In this document: piece after piece, positions 52,996 through 61,487 of the stretch
Layout of the letters: each line of letters starts with the position of its first letter
Numbering within the stretch: position 1 is the stretch's first letter
The notes under the pieces: model-generated
Told to the model about the DNA's origin: nothing
The model's database searches: none
Seen by the model: only the letters and a program-made list of their open reading frames with translations
NCBI RefSeq assembly: GCF_050279675.1
Contig: NZ_JBNNUK010000015.1
Coordinates: 26,580-90,579, forward strand
Reading direction: 5' to 3'
DNA length: 64,000 bases
Source: Viridibacillus sp050279675
GTDB taxonomy: Bacteria; Bacillota; Bacilli; Bacillales_A; Planococcaceae
Position numbers and translations under genes: made by a program

Positions 52996-53565
52996 CTATA
53001 TGGCATCAAGAAGGGAAATAGATGTACCTAAAAGTGTACTATCATAACGGTTATAGTAATACAAACTATGATAGAGGACGGCCATTAATGCTGCTAAATT
53101 GGCATCATCTTCTTTTAAAAGAGTGATGCTTACATTATCTAACTCATCCGAATTCCTAGTGTCTAGAAGCTTCAATGTAGCAATTTCTTCATCATTTTTA
53201 AATAAACGTACTTCTAATGAATAGTGTTGTAGAAATACGTATGTATCTGAATTATATTGCCAAGTATATTTACTTTCGATTAATTGCTCACGCATTCTTT
53301 GCAGAACTATTTTTTGAAAAGGTGTTGTTAACTTGTAGTCTAATTTAAATTTTAAAGCACTTATACTATAAATGATTTTTTCATTTCGATCCACTGCTTC
53401 AAAGCAATAATTAAGAGTAAGACTAAATAAATTATTTACAATACGAGTCAATTTTCGTGGTTTGCGCTTTTTTATGTAACAATGAACGTTACCATATTCA
53501 TCTGTAAGTGGTAATCTATTTTGCATCGACATGTGTTTAGGGATTTCATATGAATACGTGTACAA
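52996..53565 (-). CDS. Hypothetical protein with possible tubby/LURP-like beta-barrel
   Basis: A 189-residue soluble protein without signal or membrane segments, rich in alternating hydrophobic strands (for example LNYCFEAVDRNEKIIYSISA and YSLEVRLFKNDEEIATLKL) and ending in a helix. This pattern suggests a LURP-one/tubby-like C-terminal barrel, though similarity is not strong enough to be sure. GGAGGAATAAT precedes the start, which is ATT-TTG-TAC in context with TTG as initiator. A 14-base palindrome lies 35 bases upstream. Function unknown. Confidence 0.6.
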   Translation of the reverse strand: MYTYSYEIPKHMSMQNRLPLTDEYGNVHCYIKKRKPRKLTRIVNNLFSLTLNYCFEAVDRNEKIIYSISALKFKLDYKLTTPFQKIVLQRMREQLIESKYTWQYNSDTYVFLQHYSLEVRLFKNDEEIATLKLLDTRNSDELDNVSITLLKEDDANLAALMAVLYHSLYYYNRYDSTLLGTSISLLDAI

Positions 53566-53599
53566 TATTATTCCTCCTGAATAGGTTTAACTATAATTG

Positions 53600-53613
53600 T
53601 TATTGTACAATAA
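53600..53613. promoter_or_regulatory. Perfect 14-base palindrome upstream of the tubby-like gene
   Basis: TTATTGTACAATAA, 35 bases before the start of the minus-strand gene. It could be an operator. Confidence 0.4.
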
Positions 53614-53766
53614 ATTCATAGAATTGTTTTTATTCATTTTTTGTAATGGTGAACTAACTCTCGAGCCGTTATGTTAGTCATAGTTATTAACTCCAAAAAG
53701 TGAGCTATAGACATAACTACAGTAAGACAATATAAATGACTAGCTTTTTTATTATATTAATAGGAG

Positions 53767-54219
53767 ATGATTTCACTGAATACTCAATCAAATACGAATG
53801 CAGTTGTAGTTTATAACTTTAATATTTCTTCAGATAAGGTTTTTGAAGCTTGGATTGACCGCGAAAAAGTAATGAAATGGATGTTTCCAAAAGGGGATAT
53901 TCAACGTGTAGAAATTGACGGAAGAGTAGGGGGGTCTTTCTCATTTGTTGATCTAAGAGAAGGCAAGGAGATTGACCATCGTGGAGAGTATTTAGAAATT
54001 GAACGACCGAAACGACTAGTATTTACTTGGGGTATTCCAAAAGAATCACCGGATGCGGCGCGAGTTAACATTGACATAGTTTCAACTAAGGCAGGATGTG
54101 AGCTTACTTTAACTCATGAATTACTTCCTGATTGGTCAGACTTTGCGCCACAAACGGAGCAAGCATGGCGAAATATGCTAGAAGCCATGGATGAAGTATT
54201 ATCTGAACGAATAAGATAA
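53767..54219 (+). CDS. SRPBCC-family protein (AHSA1/YndB-type)
   Basis: A 150-residue START-like ligand-binding protein: VVYNFNISSDKVFEAWIDRE at the N-terminus, then MKWMFPKG, GGSFSFVD and the C-terminal helix TEQAWRNMLEAMDEVLSER. Proteins of this type bind lipophilic compounds or are partners of ArsR regulators; none is adjacent here. The start is uncertain: AGGAG directly abuts ATG 53767, so initiation may occur slightly downstream, for example at CTG 53776. Confidence 0.82.
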   Translation: MISLNTQSNTNAVVVYNFNISSDKVFEAWIDREKVMKWMFPKGDIQRVEIDGRVGGSFSFVDLREGKEIDHRGEYLEIERPKRLVFTWGIPKESPDAARVNIDIVSTKAGCELTLTHELLPDWSDFAPQTEQAWRNMLEAMDEVLSERIR

Positions 54220-54254
54220 CTTTGAATGAGAAATAAAAAAAGAACTAGTAGTCA

Positions 54255-54311
54255 ATATCTAAGACCCCAGCCATTTGCTTGTTTCCGAATTAATGACGGG
54301 GTCTTCGATAT
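54255..54311. repeat. Inverted repeat between converging genes
   Basis: AGACCCC and GGGGTCT pair with an outer ATATC/GATAT helix, but the loop is 29 bases and no T-run follows. It may be a weak bidirectional terminator between the SRPBCC gene and the SMR genes. Confidence 0.4.
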
Positions 54312-54334
54312 GAATGATATATTCTATTACAAAA

Positions 54335-54649
54335 TTAAGAAACAGCCTTCAAACCAGCTACTCCAATAACTATCGCAATAATACTAATAACACGTGCTAC
54401 GCTTTTGGATTCTCCAAACAGAATCATATTGATTAATACGGCACCGACAGTACCGATACCGATCCATACAGCGTAAGCAATACTTAATTGTAAATAGTTA
54501 AACGAAGTGTAGAGGAGGGCAAATGACAAGCCGAAACCTCCAACGTAAAGTATCAAATTTCGAATTGTTTTATTCTGACTGTATAACTTTAAACCGATAA
54601 CGCCTACAATTTCCGACATTGCAGCTAAAAATACAAATATCCATCCCAT
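54335..54649 (-). CDS. Small multidrug resistance (SMR) protein, subunit 2
   Basis: A 104-residue four-helix drug/proton antiporter with the essential glutamate E13 in the first helix (LAAMSEIVGVIGLK) and the SIAYAVWIGIGTVGAVL motif in helix 3. It starts two bases after the stop of the first SMR gene and uses an RBS (AAGGAG) inside that gene, so the two are translated together and probably form a paired heterodimer like YkkCD or EbrAB. Both sit under the TetR operator. Confidence 0.9.
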   Translation of the reverse strand: MGWIFVFLAAMSEIVGVIGLKLYSQNKTIRNLILYVGGFGLSFALLYTSFNYLQLSIAYAVWIGIGTVGAVLINMILFGESKSVARVISIIAIVIGVAGLKAVS

Positions 54650-54651
54650 CG

Positions 54652-55011
54652 TTAGTGCACTCCTTTCAAATCATTTTCATCATTCGTATGATTATCAGCT
54701 AATTTTAATCCAATAACGCCTGCAACAAGAATAACCATGAAGATTCCTTTTGCTAAACTAAATTCTCCACCAAAGATAAATACATCCATTAATGTCGTTC
54801 CAACTGTACCGATCCCTGCGAAAATAGCATAAACAGTTCCGGTAGGTAGGTTCTCGCAAGCTTTAGATAAGAAGTGGAAATCTATCGCAATAATCACCAA
54901 AATAATAGCCCAATGCCACCAAGTACTTGCGGTATTAAAACCGAAGACCCAAATTAATTCAAACAAACAAGTTAAAGCAACATACATCCAATCTTTAGTC
55001 ATATGTAACAT
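54652..55011 (-). CDS. Small multidrug resistance (SMR) protein, subunit 1
   Basis: A 119-residue SMR protein with four helices, the essential glutamate E18 in CLFELIWVFGFN and GTVYAIFAGIGTVGTTL in helix 3. Its hydrophilic C-terminal tail (DNHTNDENDLKGVH) is typical of one half of paired SMRs. It is first in the operon, 47 bases downstream of a perfect palindromic operator. Substrates are probably cationic compounds such as quaternary ammonium or guanidinium derivatives. Confidence 0.9.
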   Translation of the reverse strand: MLHMTKDWMYVALTCLFELIWVFGFNTASTWWHWAIILVIIAIDFHFLSKACENLPTGTVYAIFAGIGTVGTTLMDVFIFGGEFSLAKGIFMVILVAGVIGLKLADNHTNDENDLKGVH

Positions 55012-55057
55012 TCCTTTCGTAATAAATTTCAGCTAACTTTTTCTTTGTCAGTACATT

Positions 55058-55076
55058 ATGACTGACTATCAGTCAT
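55058..55076 (-). promoter_or_regulatory. TetR operator before the SMR genes
   Basis: ATGACTGA, three bases, TCAGTCAT: a perfect palindrome with 8-bp arms between the tetR gene and the SMR pair. It shares ATGACTGA with the site upstream of tetR. Confidence 0.7.
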
Positions 55077-55101
55077 TTTTATGGCGCGAAAGCTTCATAA
55101 T

Positions 55102-55677
55102 TTAAATACGAAGCCCCAATGCATGATGTAAAAAATCGAGTAATTCTTGTTTTTGAAGTGTTGCATTTTCTTCATCAAAATCATCATATAAATAAATTTG
55201 TTCAGCTGCAGATTCAATTAGACCAATAATCAACTTAGAGGATCGTTCAGTATTAAGTGAGTCGCGCATATCTCCGGCATTTTGAGCTTGTTTTAAGAAG
55301 TTGTTCATCCATTCATAAAAAGGTGCATAAATGGTCTCCCATTCTTTTAAATGCTCAGTTTGAGTGATTCCAGCATAAACAAGTGCAAAGACGTCACGAT
55401 ACTCTTTTGTTAAATAGAAAACAGCATCTACAATTTGCTCTAGTTGTCCTTCAATCGGCGCATTTTCTTGGAAGCGAAGGTTCACTTCTGACATGATTTT
55501 CTCTACCATAACAGTCGCAATTGCTGGCATTACGGATAGCTTAGATGGGAAATATAAATAAAAAGTACCTTGAGCTATTCCAGCAGATTTTACAATATCA
55601 GATACTTTTGTTTTTTCAACACCTTTTTCACGAAAAACATCGATAGCAGCAAGAATAATCTTTTCTTGTTTTGACAT
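55102..55677 (-). CDS. TetR-family repressor of the SMR pair
   Basis: A 191-residue TetR regulator. The N-terminal DNA-binding domain has KEKGVEKTKVSDIVKSAGIA and the GTFYLYFPSK signature near residue 36; the rest is the ligand-binding helical domain. It is transcribed in the same direction as the SMR genes, 90 bases upstream of them. Two related palindromes, one before itself and one before the SMR pair, indicate that it represses both, releasing them when a drug binds. The start ATG lacks a strong RBS (GAGGATTATAAA). Confidence 0.92.
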   Translation of the reverse strand: MSKQEKIILAAIDVFREKGVEKTKVSDIVKSAGIAQGTFYLYFPSKLSVMPAIATVMVEKIMSEVNLRFQENAPIEGQLEQIVDAVFYLTKEYRDVFALVYAGITQTEHLKEWETIYAPFYEWMNNFLKQAQNAGDMRDSLNTERSSKLIIGLIESAAEQIYLYDDFDEENATLQKQELLDFLHHALGLRI

Positions 55678-55694
55678 TTTATAATCCTCATTTC

Positions 55695-55713
55695 ATGACT
55701 GACTGTCATTCAT
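55695..55713 (-). promoter_or_regulatory. TetR operator before tetR itself
   Basis: ATGACTGAC, T, GTCATTCAT: a palindrome with one mismatch, 17 bases before the tetR start. It shares ATGACTGA with the SMR operator, so the repressor is likely autoregulated. Confidence 0.7.
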
Positions 55714-55966
55714 TTTATAGAATAAGTGTTAGTTTGTCAAAAATATTGATTAAGGATAAGAGAAATGAAAGAGTATTTTTACCGTTTGAATCCGTTTAAT
55801 TACATTGTTGATATATGATTCTTTTAAATGTCCACTTTGAAATTAAATCGAAAGAGTGTTTTCATGAGGATAAAATATAAAGTTACTTTTAATTGTACAT
55901 GTTTATACAAACTATTTTCGTATTTCCAAATAATGTACAATGTAGATTATTAAGGAGTTGGAATAG

Positions 55967-56470
55967 ATGAAAAAAATAAAAAGTTACCTTTATTGTTTTA
56001 TATATATTTTGAGTACAGTCTTAACAATTGGCGCTTTTATTTTTGCTAATTTAACAACTATTTCTCCTACTAATTATGGAGGGGGAAATGGTAATTTAGG
56101 ATTATTTCCATTCTTTTTTTTATTTCCATTTATTATTGTTTTCATCTCTATGACTATCTGTTATATGCATGAATTTATGTATCGCAAGTTGCAGAAGGGA
56201 ACTATTCGAAAGATTGTCGCTGGAAGTTTATTGGGGATGTTCTTGATTGTAAGCATTACTCTTATAAGGGCAATTCAATTAAAATCACTTCTTGTCGAAC
56301 TAAATCCGATATACCGCGAAGAGACGAGAATTCCTTTACTAAGCATCTACTCCAACGCAGTCTTCTTTAACTTTTTTACCTTTACTTTATTAATACTTCT
56401 TTGTTTTTTTATAAGTGGAATGATGGCATATAAAGATATACAGAAAAGTAGTCTATCAGTCATTTCTTAA
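55967..56470 (+). CDS. Membrane protein, unknown
   Basis: A 167-residue protein with four hydrophobic segments (about residues 7-28, 45-66, 82-103 and 137-158). The first outside loop is Gly/Asn-rich (TNYGGGNGNLG). AAGGAG precedes the ATG. No family motif is visible. It is a lone gene between the SMR cluster and a region with no genes on its strand. Confidence 0.65.
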   Translation: MKKIKSYLYCFIYILSTVLTIGAFIFANLTTISPTNYGGGNGNLGLFPFFFLFPFIIVFISMTICYMHEFMYRKLQKGTIRKIVAGSLLGMFLIVSITLIRAIQLKSLLVELNPIYREETRIPLLSIYSNAVFFNFFTFTLLILLCFFISGMMAYKDIQKSSLSVIS

Positions 56471-56476
56471 AAGAGC

Positions 56477-56511
56477 AAACCCCTTTCATCAACATATAAT
56501 CAGGGGTTTAC
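56477..56511. terminator. Weak hairpin after the unknown membrane-protein gene
   Basis: AAACCCC pairs with GGGGTTT around a 19-base loop; the T-run is short on the plus side and better (GCTCTTTT) on the minus side. Confidence 0.35.
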
Positions 56512-56774
56512 TCACGACAATGGATCTGAAATTATATTGATTTAGTTTGGAAGAGGATTGAATATCATCTTTAAAGCTCGCGATACTTTGAAACCAATTT
56601 AGAGGAGTAGGAAATTGGTTTGAAAATCCCACTATTTGTAGTATGAACATAGCGTGTGAAAATGGACAAAATAAACCTAGATTTGATAACAAATGAGAAA
56701 AACTCCAATTTGAAAAAATAATCAAATGGGAGTTAATCTGTGTAACTAAGTCTGCGATTTTGAAAAAGATTAAA

Positions 56775-57413
56775 TTATTTCTTCACTTTTGACATAGTCA
56801 TACCGTCACCAATTGGAATAAGAATAGATTCTAATTGAGGATGATTAGCCACAATTTTATTAAATTTCTTCATTAATTCGGTATAGCGTTTAGGCTTAAC
56901 TTCCTGGTCTACTACACTACCTTGAGCAAGTACATTATCAGCTACTATTATAGCTCCTGAATCAGCAAGTTTAATACAATATTCTAAGTAATTTTCATAA
57001 TTTTCTTTGTCAGCATCGATAAAGAAAAAGTCAAATCGTTTATTATCCTCAACTAGTTTTTCAAGGCTCTGCATTGCTGGACCAGTTAGATACGACACTT
57101 GATCTCCAAAGCCTGCTTTTGATAGATTATTGTTTGCTAACTCTGCGTATTTCTCTTCTAATTCAAGAGAAGTTAATTTTCCTTCTTTTCCGAATCCATT
57201 TGCAAGGCAAATACCACTATAACCACCTAGTGCACCTATCTCAAGAACGTTTTTAGCACCTGAAATGGATATAAGCATAGTTAAAAGTTTCCCTGAAGAA
57301 GGAGAAACTGATATGGAGGGCATTCCATTTTCTTCGATGGATGAAATGACTTCCTCCAAATCAGTATAATGATGTTGAAACACTGAATCGATATAATTAT
57401 TTATTTGTTTCAT
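56775..57413 (-). CDS. Class I O-methyltransferase (caffeoyl-CoA OMT / TrmR type)
   Basis: A 212-residue SAM-dependent methyltransferase with motif I VLEIGALGGYSGICLA and the divalent-metal site FFIDADKENYENY, followed by IVADNVLAQG. This is the catechol/caffeoyl-CoA OMT fold; the closest B. subtilis member in size and motifs is YrrM (TrmR), which methylates hydroxyuridine in tRNA. I place the start at ATG 57413 with GGGAGGA ten bases upstream; an earlier ATG pair at 57432-57437 lacks an RBS. It overlaps the preceding gene by 17 bases and shares its regulated promoter. Confidence 0.87.
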   Translation of the reverse strand: MKQINNYIDSVFQHHYTDLEEVISSIEENGMPSISVSPSSGKLLTMLISISGAKNVLEIGALGGYSGICLANGFGKEGKLTSLELEEKYAELANNNLSKAGFGDQVSYLTGPAMQSLEKLVEDNKRFDFFFIDADKENYENYLEYCIKLADSGAIIVADNVLAQGSVVDQEVKPKRYTELMKKFNKIVANHPQLESILIPIGDGMTMSKVKK

Positions 57414-57786
57414 TAGTTTCAATTCCTCCCTCATCATTAGTTACTGATTCTTTACTATCCAACCCCAAATTTTCTGTTACTTTATCATTGTTTGGAATAT
57501 CCATGGCTTCATTCTCTTGTATTTCAAATAATTGAATAAATTCATTGATTACCATATCAATGGCTTTTAATTCACCGACTAAAATTGGATGAATAGATTG
57601 AAACTCGGGTTTACCTAACTGCTGCTTAATAGTGGAACGTTTAAGATTCATTCTCTCTAAAAAAGCAATGGCTCTCCCTCTACGAAAAGTTTTTGGCCCA
57701 CTTTCTCCAGAACCACCTCTTCCTTTATGGCGCTCACCTCGACGATGTCCTTCTCTCTTAAAGTCCTTTAATTTTTCCTCTCTCAT
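57397..57786 (-). CDS. Unknown basic/acidic two-part protein, first gene of the OMT operon
   Basis: A 129-residue protein. Residues 1-38 are very basic and Gly/Arg-rich (GERHKGRGGSGESG), 35-90 form a compact helical core (RRGRAIAFLERMNLKRSTIK and LVGELKAIDMVINEF), and the tail is acidic. GGAGGA precedes the ATG. I do not recognise the family with certainty; the Gly/Arg lead and helical core recall a reduced PadR-type winged helix, so it may be the regulator binding the two operators just upstream. This is inference only. Confidence 0.7.
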   Translation of the reverse strand: MREEKLKDFKREGHRRGERHKGRGGSGESGPKTFRRGRAIAFLERMNLKRSTIKQQLGKPEFQSIHPILVGELKAIDMVINEFIQLFEIQENEAMDIPNNDKVTENLGLDSKESVTNDEGGIETNETNK

Positions 57787-57802
57787 AAAACTCCTCCTTG
57801 AG

Positions 57803-57820
57803 TGTATACAAATGTATACG
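57803..57820 (-). promoter_or_regulatory. Operator, downstream copy
   Basis: TGTATACA, AA, TGTATACG: 17 of 18 bases identical to the copy at 57839. It lies just after the -10 box of the minus-strand promoter, about 16 bases before the start codon. Confidence 0.7.
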
Positions 57821-57836
57821 ATTCATTATAATGTTA

Positions 57837-57865
57837 ATTGTATACAAATGTATACATTATGTCAA
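57837..57865 (-). promoter_or_regulatory. SigA-type promoter with an operator inside the spacer
   Basis: On the minus strand TTGACA, a 17-base spacer, TACAAT. The palindrome TGTATACATTTGTATACA (57839-57856) covers the spacer and part of the -10 box, so a bound protein would block polymerase. Confidence 0.75.
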
Positions 57866-58049
57866 TTTTTGATCTGAATATAAAGATTTCAATCGGTAAA
57901 TCGTATTTTGGGTTTGTTTTTAATTGAAGAAGTGAAAGAGGAATTGCTTCTAAAAATACATTCCACCTTTGTATATGGTAAAATATGCTAATGTTGTATC
58001 TTAACTTTATTATCATAAAAGTTGAATAATGTAACTAGGGGGTAGGAAT

Positions 58050-58610
58050 GTGGATATTTCAAATTTACAAATAGAGACTGAAAGATTGATTTTACGTCCT
58101 TATAAAAAAGAGGATCATCTCAATTGGTATGCACAGTTTGATAATCGATTGCCTTCGCAATACAAATATGATGATGGTAAACCTTTAAATATGACTACAT
58201 CTACTGAGGATTGGTTTATCGACTGGATAAATGGATTTGATCGATCAGCAAAGAAGGATGAAATGTATATCCTCGGGATTTTCCGCAAAGAAGATGGCGT
58301 GAATGTTGGGAAAGTGGAGCTAATAACGATACTGAGAATGGATTATCAATGGGCGATGATGGGTTATTCTATTCATAATCAGTTTTGGAAAAAGGGGTAT
58401 GGAATAGAGAGTGTCAAGGCTGCAACTGAATTGTTTTTCTCGACTTTAGATTTTCATAGAATTGAATTACATATAAATGTAGATAACAATCCTTCCAAAA
58501 AACTGGCTGAAAGAGCAGGGTATCTCTATGAATGTGAGAGAAAAGAGTTTTCTTATGAGGATGACAAATGGACGGACTTTTTAATCTATTATAAAAATCG
58601 TAGTTATTGA
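58050..58610 (+). CDS. GNAT-family acetyltransferase (RimJ/RimL-like)
   Basis: A 186-residue GNAT enzyme with the IETERLILRPYKKEDHLNW start typical of RimJ/RimL-like N-acetyltransferases. The acetyl-CoA segment is NQFWKKGYGIESVKAATELF, followed by LDFHRIELHINVDNNPSKKL and AGYLYECERKE. The start is GTG with GGGGGTAGGAAT upstream; an ATG two bases earlier is out of frame. The target may be a protein N-terminus or a small molecule. Confidence 0.9.
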   Translation: MDISNLQIETERLILRPYKKEDHLNWYAQFDNRLPSQYKYDDGKPLNMTTSTEDWFIDWINGFDRSAKKDEMYILGIFRKEDGVNVGKVELITILRMDYQWAMMGYSIHNQFWKKGYGIESVKAATELFFSTLDFHRIELHINVDNNPSKKLAERAGYLYECERKEFSYEDDKWTDFLIYYKNRSY

Positions 58611-58638
58611 AAAATCAATGCTTATTGCAAAGTGAATA

Positions 58639-58675
58639 AAAAAACAACGGCAGATATACTCGCCGTTGTTTTTTT
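58639..58675. terminator. Bidirectional terminator between GNAT and EamA genes
   Basis: AACAACGGC and GCCGTTGTT pair across a short loop, with an A-run on the left and a T-run on the right. Confidence 0.85.
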
Positions 58676-58679
58676 ACGT

Positions 58680-59561
58680 CTAATTTCTCTTTCGTTGTTG
58701 GACTAAAAAAATAGCTAAACCAATTAAAATAACGAAAATACCTACTCCTTGCTCTATGGAAATGACTTCTCCCAAAATGAAGTAAGCAAGAATACAAGTG
58801 CCAATTGTTTCTCCTAAAATACTCATTGAGATAATAGAAGTACTGATCCATTTAAGCAGCCAATTGAAAATCGTCTGGCCTAAAATTGTAGCAACAAAAG
58901 CAAGACCAATTAAAGCCCACCATGTATTTGAAGAGTAATTAATAAATGATTCATTCAGGCAAATTGCATAGATGGCCAAAAATATAGCGCTACTCCCATA
59001 GCTTATAACTGAGTACGGAATAAGAGATAACTCCTTCCGAACAGATTGTCCTATAAAGAAGTACCCGGTAATAATGCCTGCTGCGATAAAGGCTAAAATA
59101 TCTCCGTATAGTGCGTCGCCGCTTATTTGTAAGTCCTGCCAGCCAATGATAAGGCTACCTAAAATCGCTACAAAGCAACCAATAATAGCCCCTTTCGAAA
59201 AGCGTTCTTTAAATAGAAAATAACCTCCAACCATTGAAAATAGAGGTTGCAATGTTACTATTACTGTTGAACTAGCAACAGATGTGTATTCTAATGATTC
59301 AAACCATAATACATAATGAAAGGCTAAAAATAGGCCGGAAAGTATCCCTAATCCCCATTGCTTCTTAGTTAAACCAACAAGTTCTTGTCTATAATTTTTT
59401 TTCCCTATTAAAAAAGGTAACAATATGAGCATCGCAAAAAATAAGCGATAAAAAGCAGTAATAGCTGGTGGGGCATCTGCTATTTTTACAAAAATAGCAG
59501 AAGTTGATAATGCAAATACAGCAAAGAAGAGCGCTATATATGAAAAAAGTGAAGATCGCAT
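58680..59561 (-). CDS. EamA/DMT-family transporter
   Basis: A 293-residue protein with ten predicted membrane helices formed from two EamA repeats. The helix 3-4 region has FHYVLWFESLEYTSVASSTVIV and its second-half counterpart FVATILGQTIFNWLLKWISTS (parts shown), both standard for drug/metabolite exporters. It is convergent with the GNAT gene and shares its terminator. The substrate (amino acid, nucleobase or drug) cannot be told from sequence. Confidence 0.9.
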   Translation of the reverse strand: MRSSLFSYIALFFAVFALSTSAIFVKIADAPPAITAFYRLFFAMLILLPFLIGKKNYRQELVGLTKKQWGLGILSGLFLAFHYVLWFESLEYTSVASSTVIVTLQPLFSMVGGYFLFKERFSKGAIIGCFVAILGSLIIGWQDLQISGDALYGDILAFIAAGIITGYFFIGQSVRKELSLIPYSVISYGSSAIFLAIYAICLNESFINYSSNTWWALIGLAFVATILGQTIFNWLLKWISTSIISMSILGETIGTCILAYFILGEVISIEQGVGIFVILIGLAIFLVQQRKRN

Positions 59562-59710
59562 GATGTGTACTCCTGTCTAGTTGTCTATAAAATTGAACAA
59601 AGTCTTATATATTGTACATCATATTATAGAGAATATTACACTTATAAAGTATCTCTTTTTTGTATTTTATTATAAAAGTAGAACATTGAGTGTTCTTGAA
59701 TTAAGCGAAA

Positions 59711-59752
59711 ATAAGGTGACCCATGATATTCGCGCATTGGGTCACCTTGTTT
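59711..59752 (+). terminator. Orphan plus-strand terminator
   Basis: AAGGTGACCCA pairs perfectly with TGGGTCACCTT across a 14-base loop, followed by GTTTTAGTTTA. No plus-strand gene precedes it; a small RNA or a lost gene may end here. Confidence 0.65.
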
Positions 59753-59796
59753 TAGTTTATCTTTACATGATGATTATTATAGACTATAACCTCTAA

Positions 59797-60137
59797 TCTT
59801 TTGATTTAGTGCCAAAAATGTTAAAATCCAACATAGTATGTTATGTTTAGAAAAAATAATGAAAACAAAATTTCACAGTGTTAAGAAAAGAAATTCATAC
59901 TTACAGGATATTTCTTTTATCAATTATTAAAATTCTACGTTAGGTGATAGGACTTAATATAGTAAATTTTACATAAAATTGAGTTGGTGCAATTTAACTA
60001 TTACAATCAAATTAATGGGAGTTTTAACCTATTTTATTGTGAATCGTGCTAAAAAATGGTTATATTGTGTTAGAATTTGTGAATGTGGATATTTATAGAA
60101 AATAAATATCTGTTATAAAAAGAAGGAATTGAGGGAT
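59797..60137. other. AT-rich intergenic region
   Basis: About 340 bases with no gene or hairpin that I can support. It must contain the promoter of the secreted-protein gene that follows. Confidence 0.4.
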
Positions 60138-60773
60138 ATGATGAAGAAAAGTGGAAAGAAACTAAAAAAAGGTATGGTCATGTCAATGATCGTAGCAGGT
60201 ACCCTAATATTAAGTTCGATGGGAGTCGGAGCAGAAGCTCAAGCTGCAACAAATAAAACACAGCAAATAACTAAATCTGCAGCTGTTACACAAGTATCTG
60301 CGACGGTTTCGAAAAAAGGAGTACTAACTTACCCAAAGAAATTCAGCATGAAACAAGTCTCAAGTGAATTAAAACCAGAAGCCGCTAAACTTATGAAAAT
60401 CTATGGTAATTCCCTTAATACAGGAAAAACTACATCTTTCAATTCGTATGTTAACAAACACGTAGCTGAGCATGGAAAAAACGACTATTTACTTGGTCAC
60501 AAATATGTAAATGACAATTACAGTCGAAAAATAAAGGGCATGAGAAAAGTCAATTCCAAGAAAACGCTATCTACATATTCAAAGGCTCTGAACAAAGTCA
60601 CAACTTCTAAGGTTAAAGTTGAAAGTACTTATAAAGGAACAGGATTTGCTACATTTACTTATGAATATCGACCAAAAGAATTCGATGCTTTTGGAACTGT
60701 TACTATAAAATTTAGTTTTTCTCAATTAAAAAATGGTAAATATGTGTTAGAGGATCTTTACTTTATTTACTAA
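60138..60773 (+). CDS. Secreted protein, unknown
   Basis: A protein of about 211 residues with a clear signal peptide: basic start (KKSGKKLKKG), hydrophobic core VMSMIVAGTLILSSMGVG and a likely cleavage at AEAQA-A. The mature part (about 170 residues) is very basic and Lys/Ser/Thr-rich with no cysteine, and ends in a strand-rich domain. No cell-wall anchor is visible. The start is ATG 60138 or 60141 behind GAGGG; a TTG three codons earlier is also in frame but lies on the RBS. Family not recognised. Confidence 0.78.
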   Translation: MMKKSGKKLKKGMVMSMIVAGTLILSSMGVGAEAQAATNKTQQITKSAAVTQVSATVSKKGVLTYPKKFSMKQVSSELKPEAAKLMKIYGNSLNTGKTTSFNSYVNKHVAEHGKNDYLLGHKYVNDNYSRKIKGMRKVNSKKTLSTYSKALNKVTTSKVKVESTYKGTGFATFTYEYRPKEFDAFGTVTIKFSFSQLKNGKYVLEDLYFIY

Positions 60774-60814
60774 GTATTTGGAATAAGCGTATTAGTGTAC
60801 CCTATGTAAATGAG

Positions 60815-60850
60815 AAAAGAGAAATGATATTTTTATCATTTCTCTTTTTA
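60815..60850 (+). terminator. Terminator of the secreted-protein gene
   Basis: AAAAGAGAAATGAT pairs perfectly with ATCATTTCTCTTTT around a short loop, followed by TATTTATG. It can act on both strands. Confidence 0.85.
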
Positions 60851-60944
60851 TTTATGTTTAAAGAATTGGAATATGATTTTAGATTTACTTTGATCTGTCA
60901 TTGAGCGGCCTAATTTGCAAAGTTTAAGAAGTAGTCTGCAAAAT

Positions 60945-61475
60945 TTAAATAAACAATCCCATCACTAACGTATTATAGTAAATTCCGTTAATGAAATTGT
61001 CTTTTTTTATGAGTCCTTCTTTTTCAAAGCCGAGCTTTTCGTACAATTCAATGGCGAAAACATTATCTTCTCTCGTTACGAGACTAATTTTTTTAGTCTC
61101 CCCATTTGAAGTTGCCCATTTAATCAGTTCTTCCATCAATTTTCTACCTAAACCTTGTCCAACCAACTGTTCGCTCACAACAATGCCTAATGTTCCTACA
61201 TGTTTCGTTCTATCTTTTTGGCTAGAATTAATAGATGCTATGCCTATAATTACATCCTCTAAAGTTGCAATTAAAATAATAGAGTTTTGTTCCATTGAAG
61301 TAGAATCTATAAACTTTTTATACTCCTCCACATCTCTATTAAATTCATTTTTTCCGAATGAAAGAAAATCTGTTTCTCCACCTACGACATTGTAGAAATT
61401 ACTCATTTGCTGAGCATCATTTCTAGTAGCTTCTTTTATCGTTACTTCATTGCCATTTTTTAAACGAACTTTCAT
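60945..61475 (-). CDS. GNAT-family acetyltransferase
   Basis: A 176-residue GNAT enzyme with the acetyl-CoA loop VVSEQLVGQGLGRKLMEELI and the downstream IELYEKLGFEKEGLIKK, close to the PhnO/YjcF-like and RimI-type groups. The start is uncertain: ATG 61475 opens with MKVRLKNGNEV, while a TTG at 61487 is nearer to GAGAGAAG but overlaps its spacing. It is a lone gene. Confidence 0.87.
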   Translation of the reverse strand: MKVRLKNGNEVTIKEATRNDAQQMSNFYNVVGGETDFLSFGKNEFNRDVEEYKKFIDSTSMEQNSIILIATLEDVIIGIASINSSQKDRTKHVGTLGIVVSEQLVGQGLGRKLMEELIKWATSNGETKKISLVTREDNVFAIELYEKLGFEKEGLIKKDNFINGIYYNTLVMGLFI

Positions 61476-61487
61476 GATAACTATCAA

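Noticed and set aside
56489..56725. Minus-strand frame of 78 codons
   Set aside because: No RBS, odd composition, and it overlaps a hairpin; no sign of coding.
59581..59796. Plus-strand frame of 71 codons
   Set aside because: It reads through the orphan terminator and lacks an RBS.
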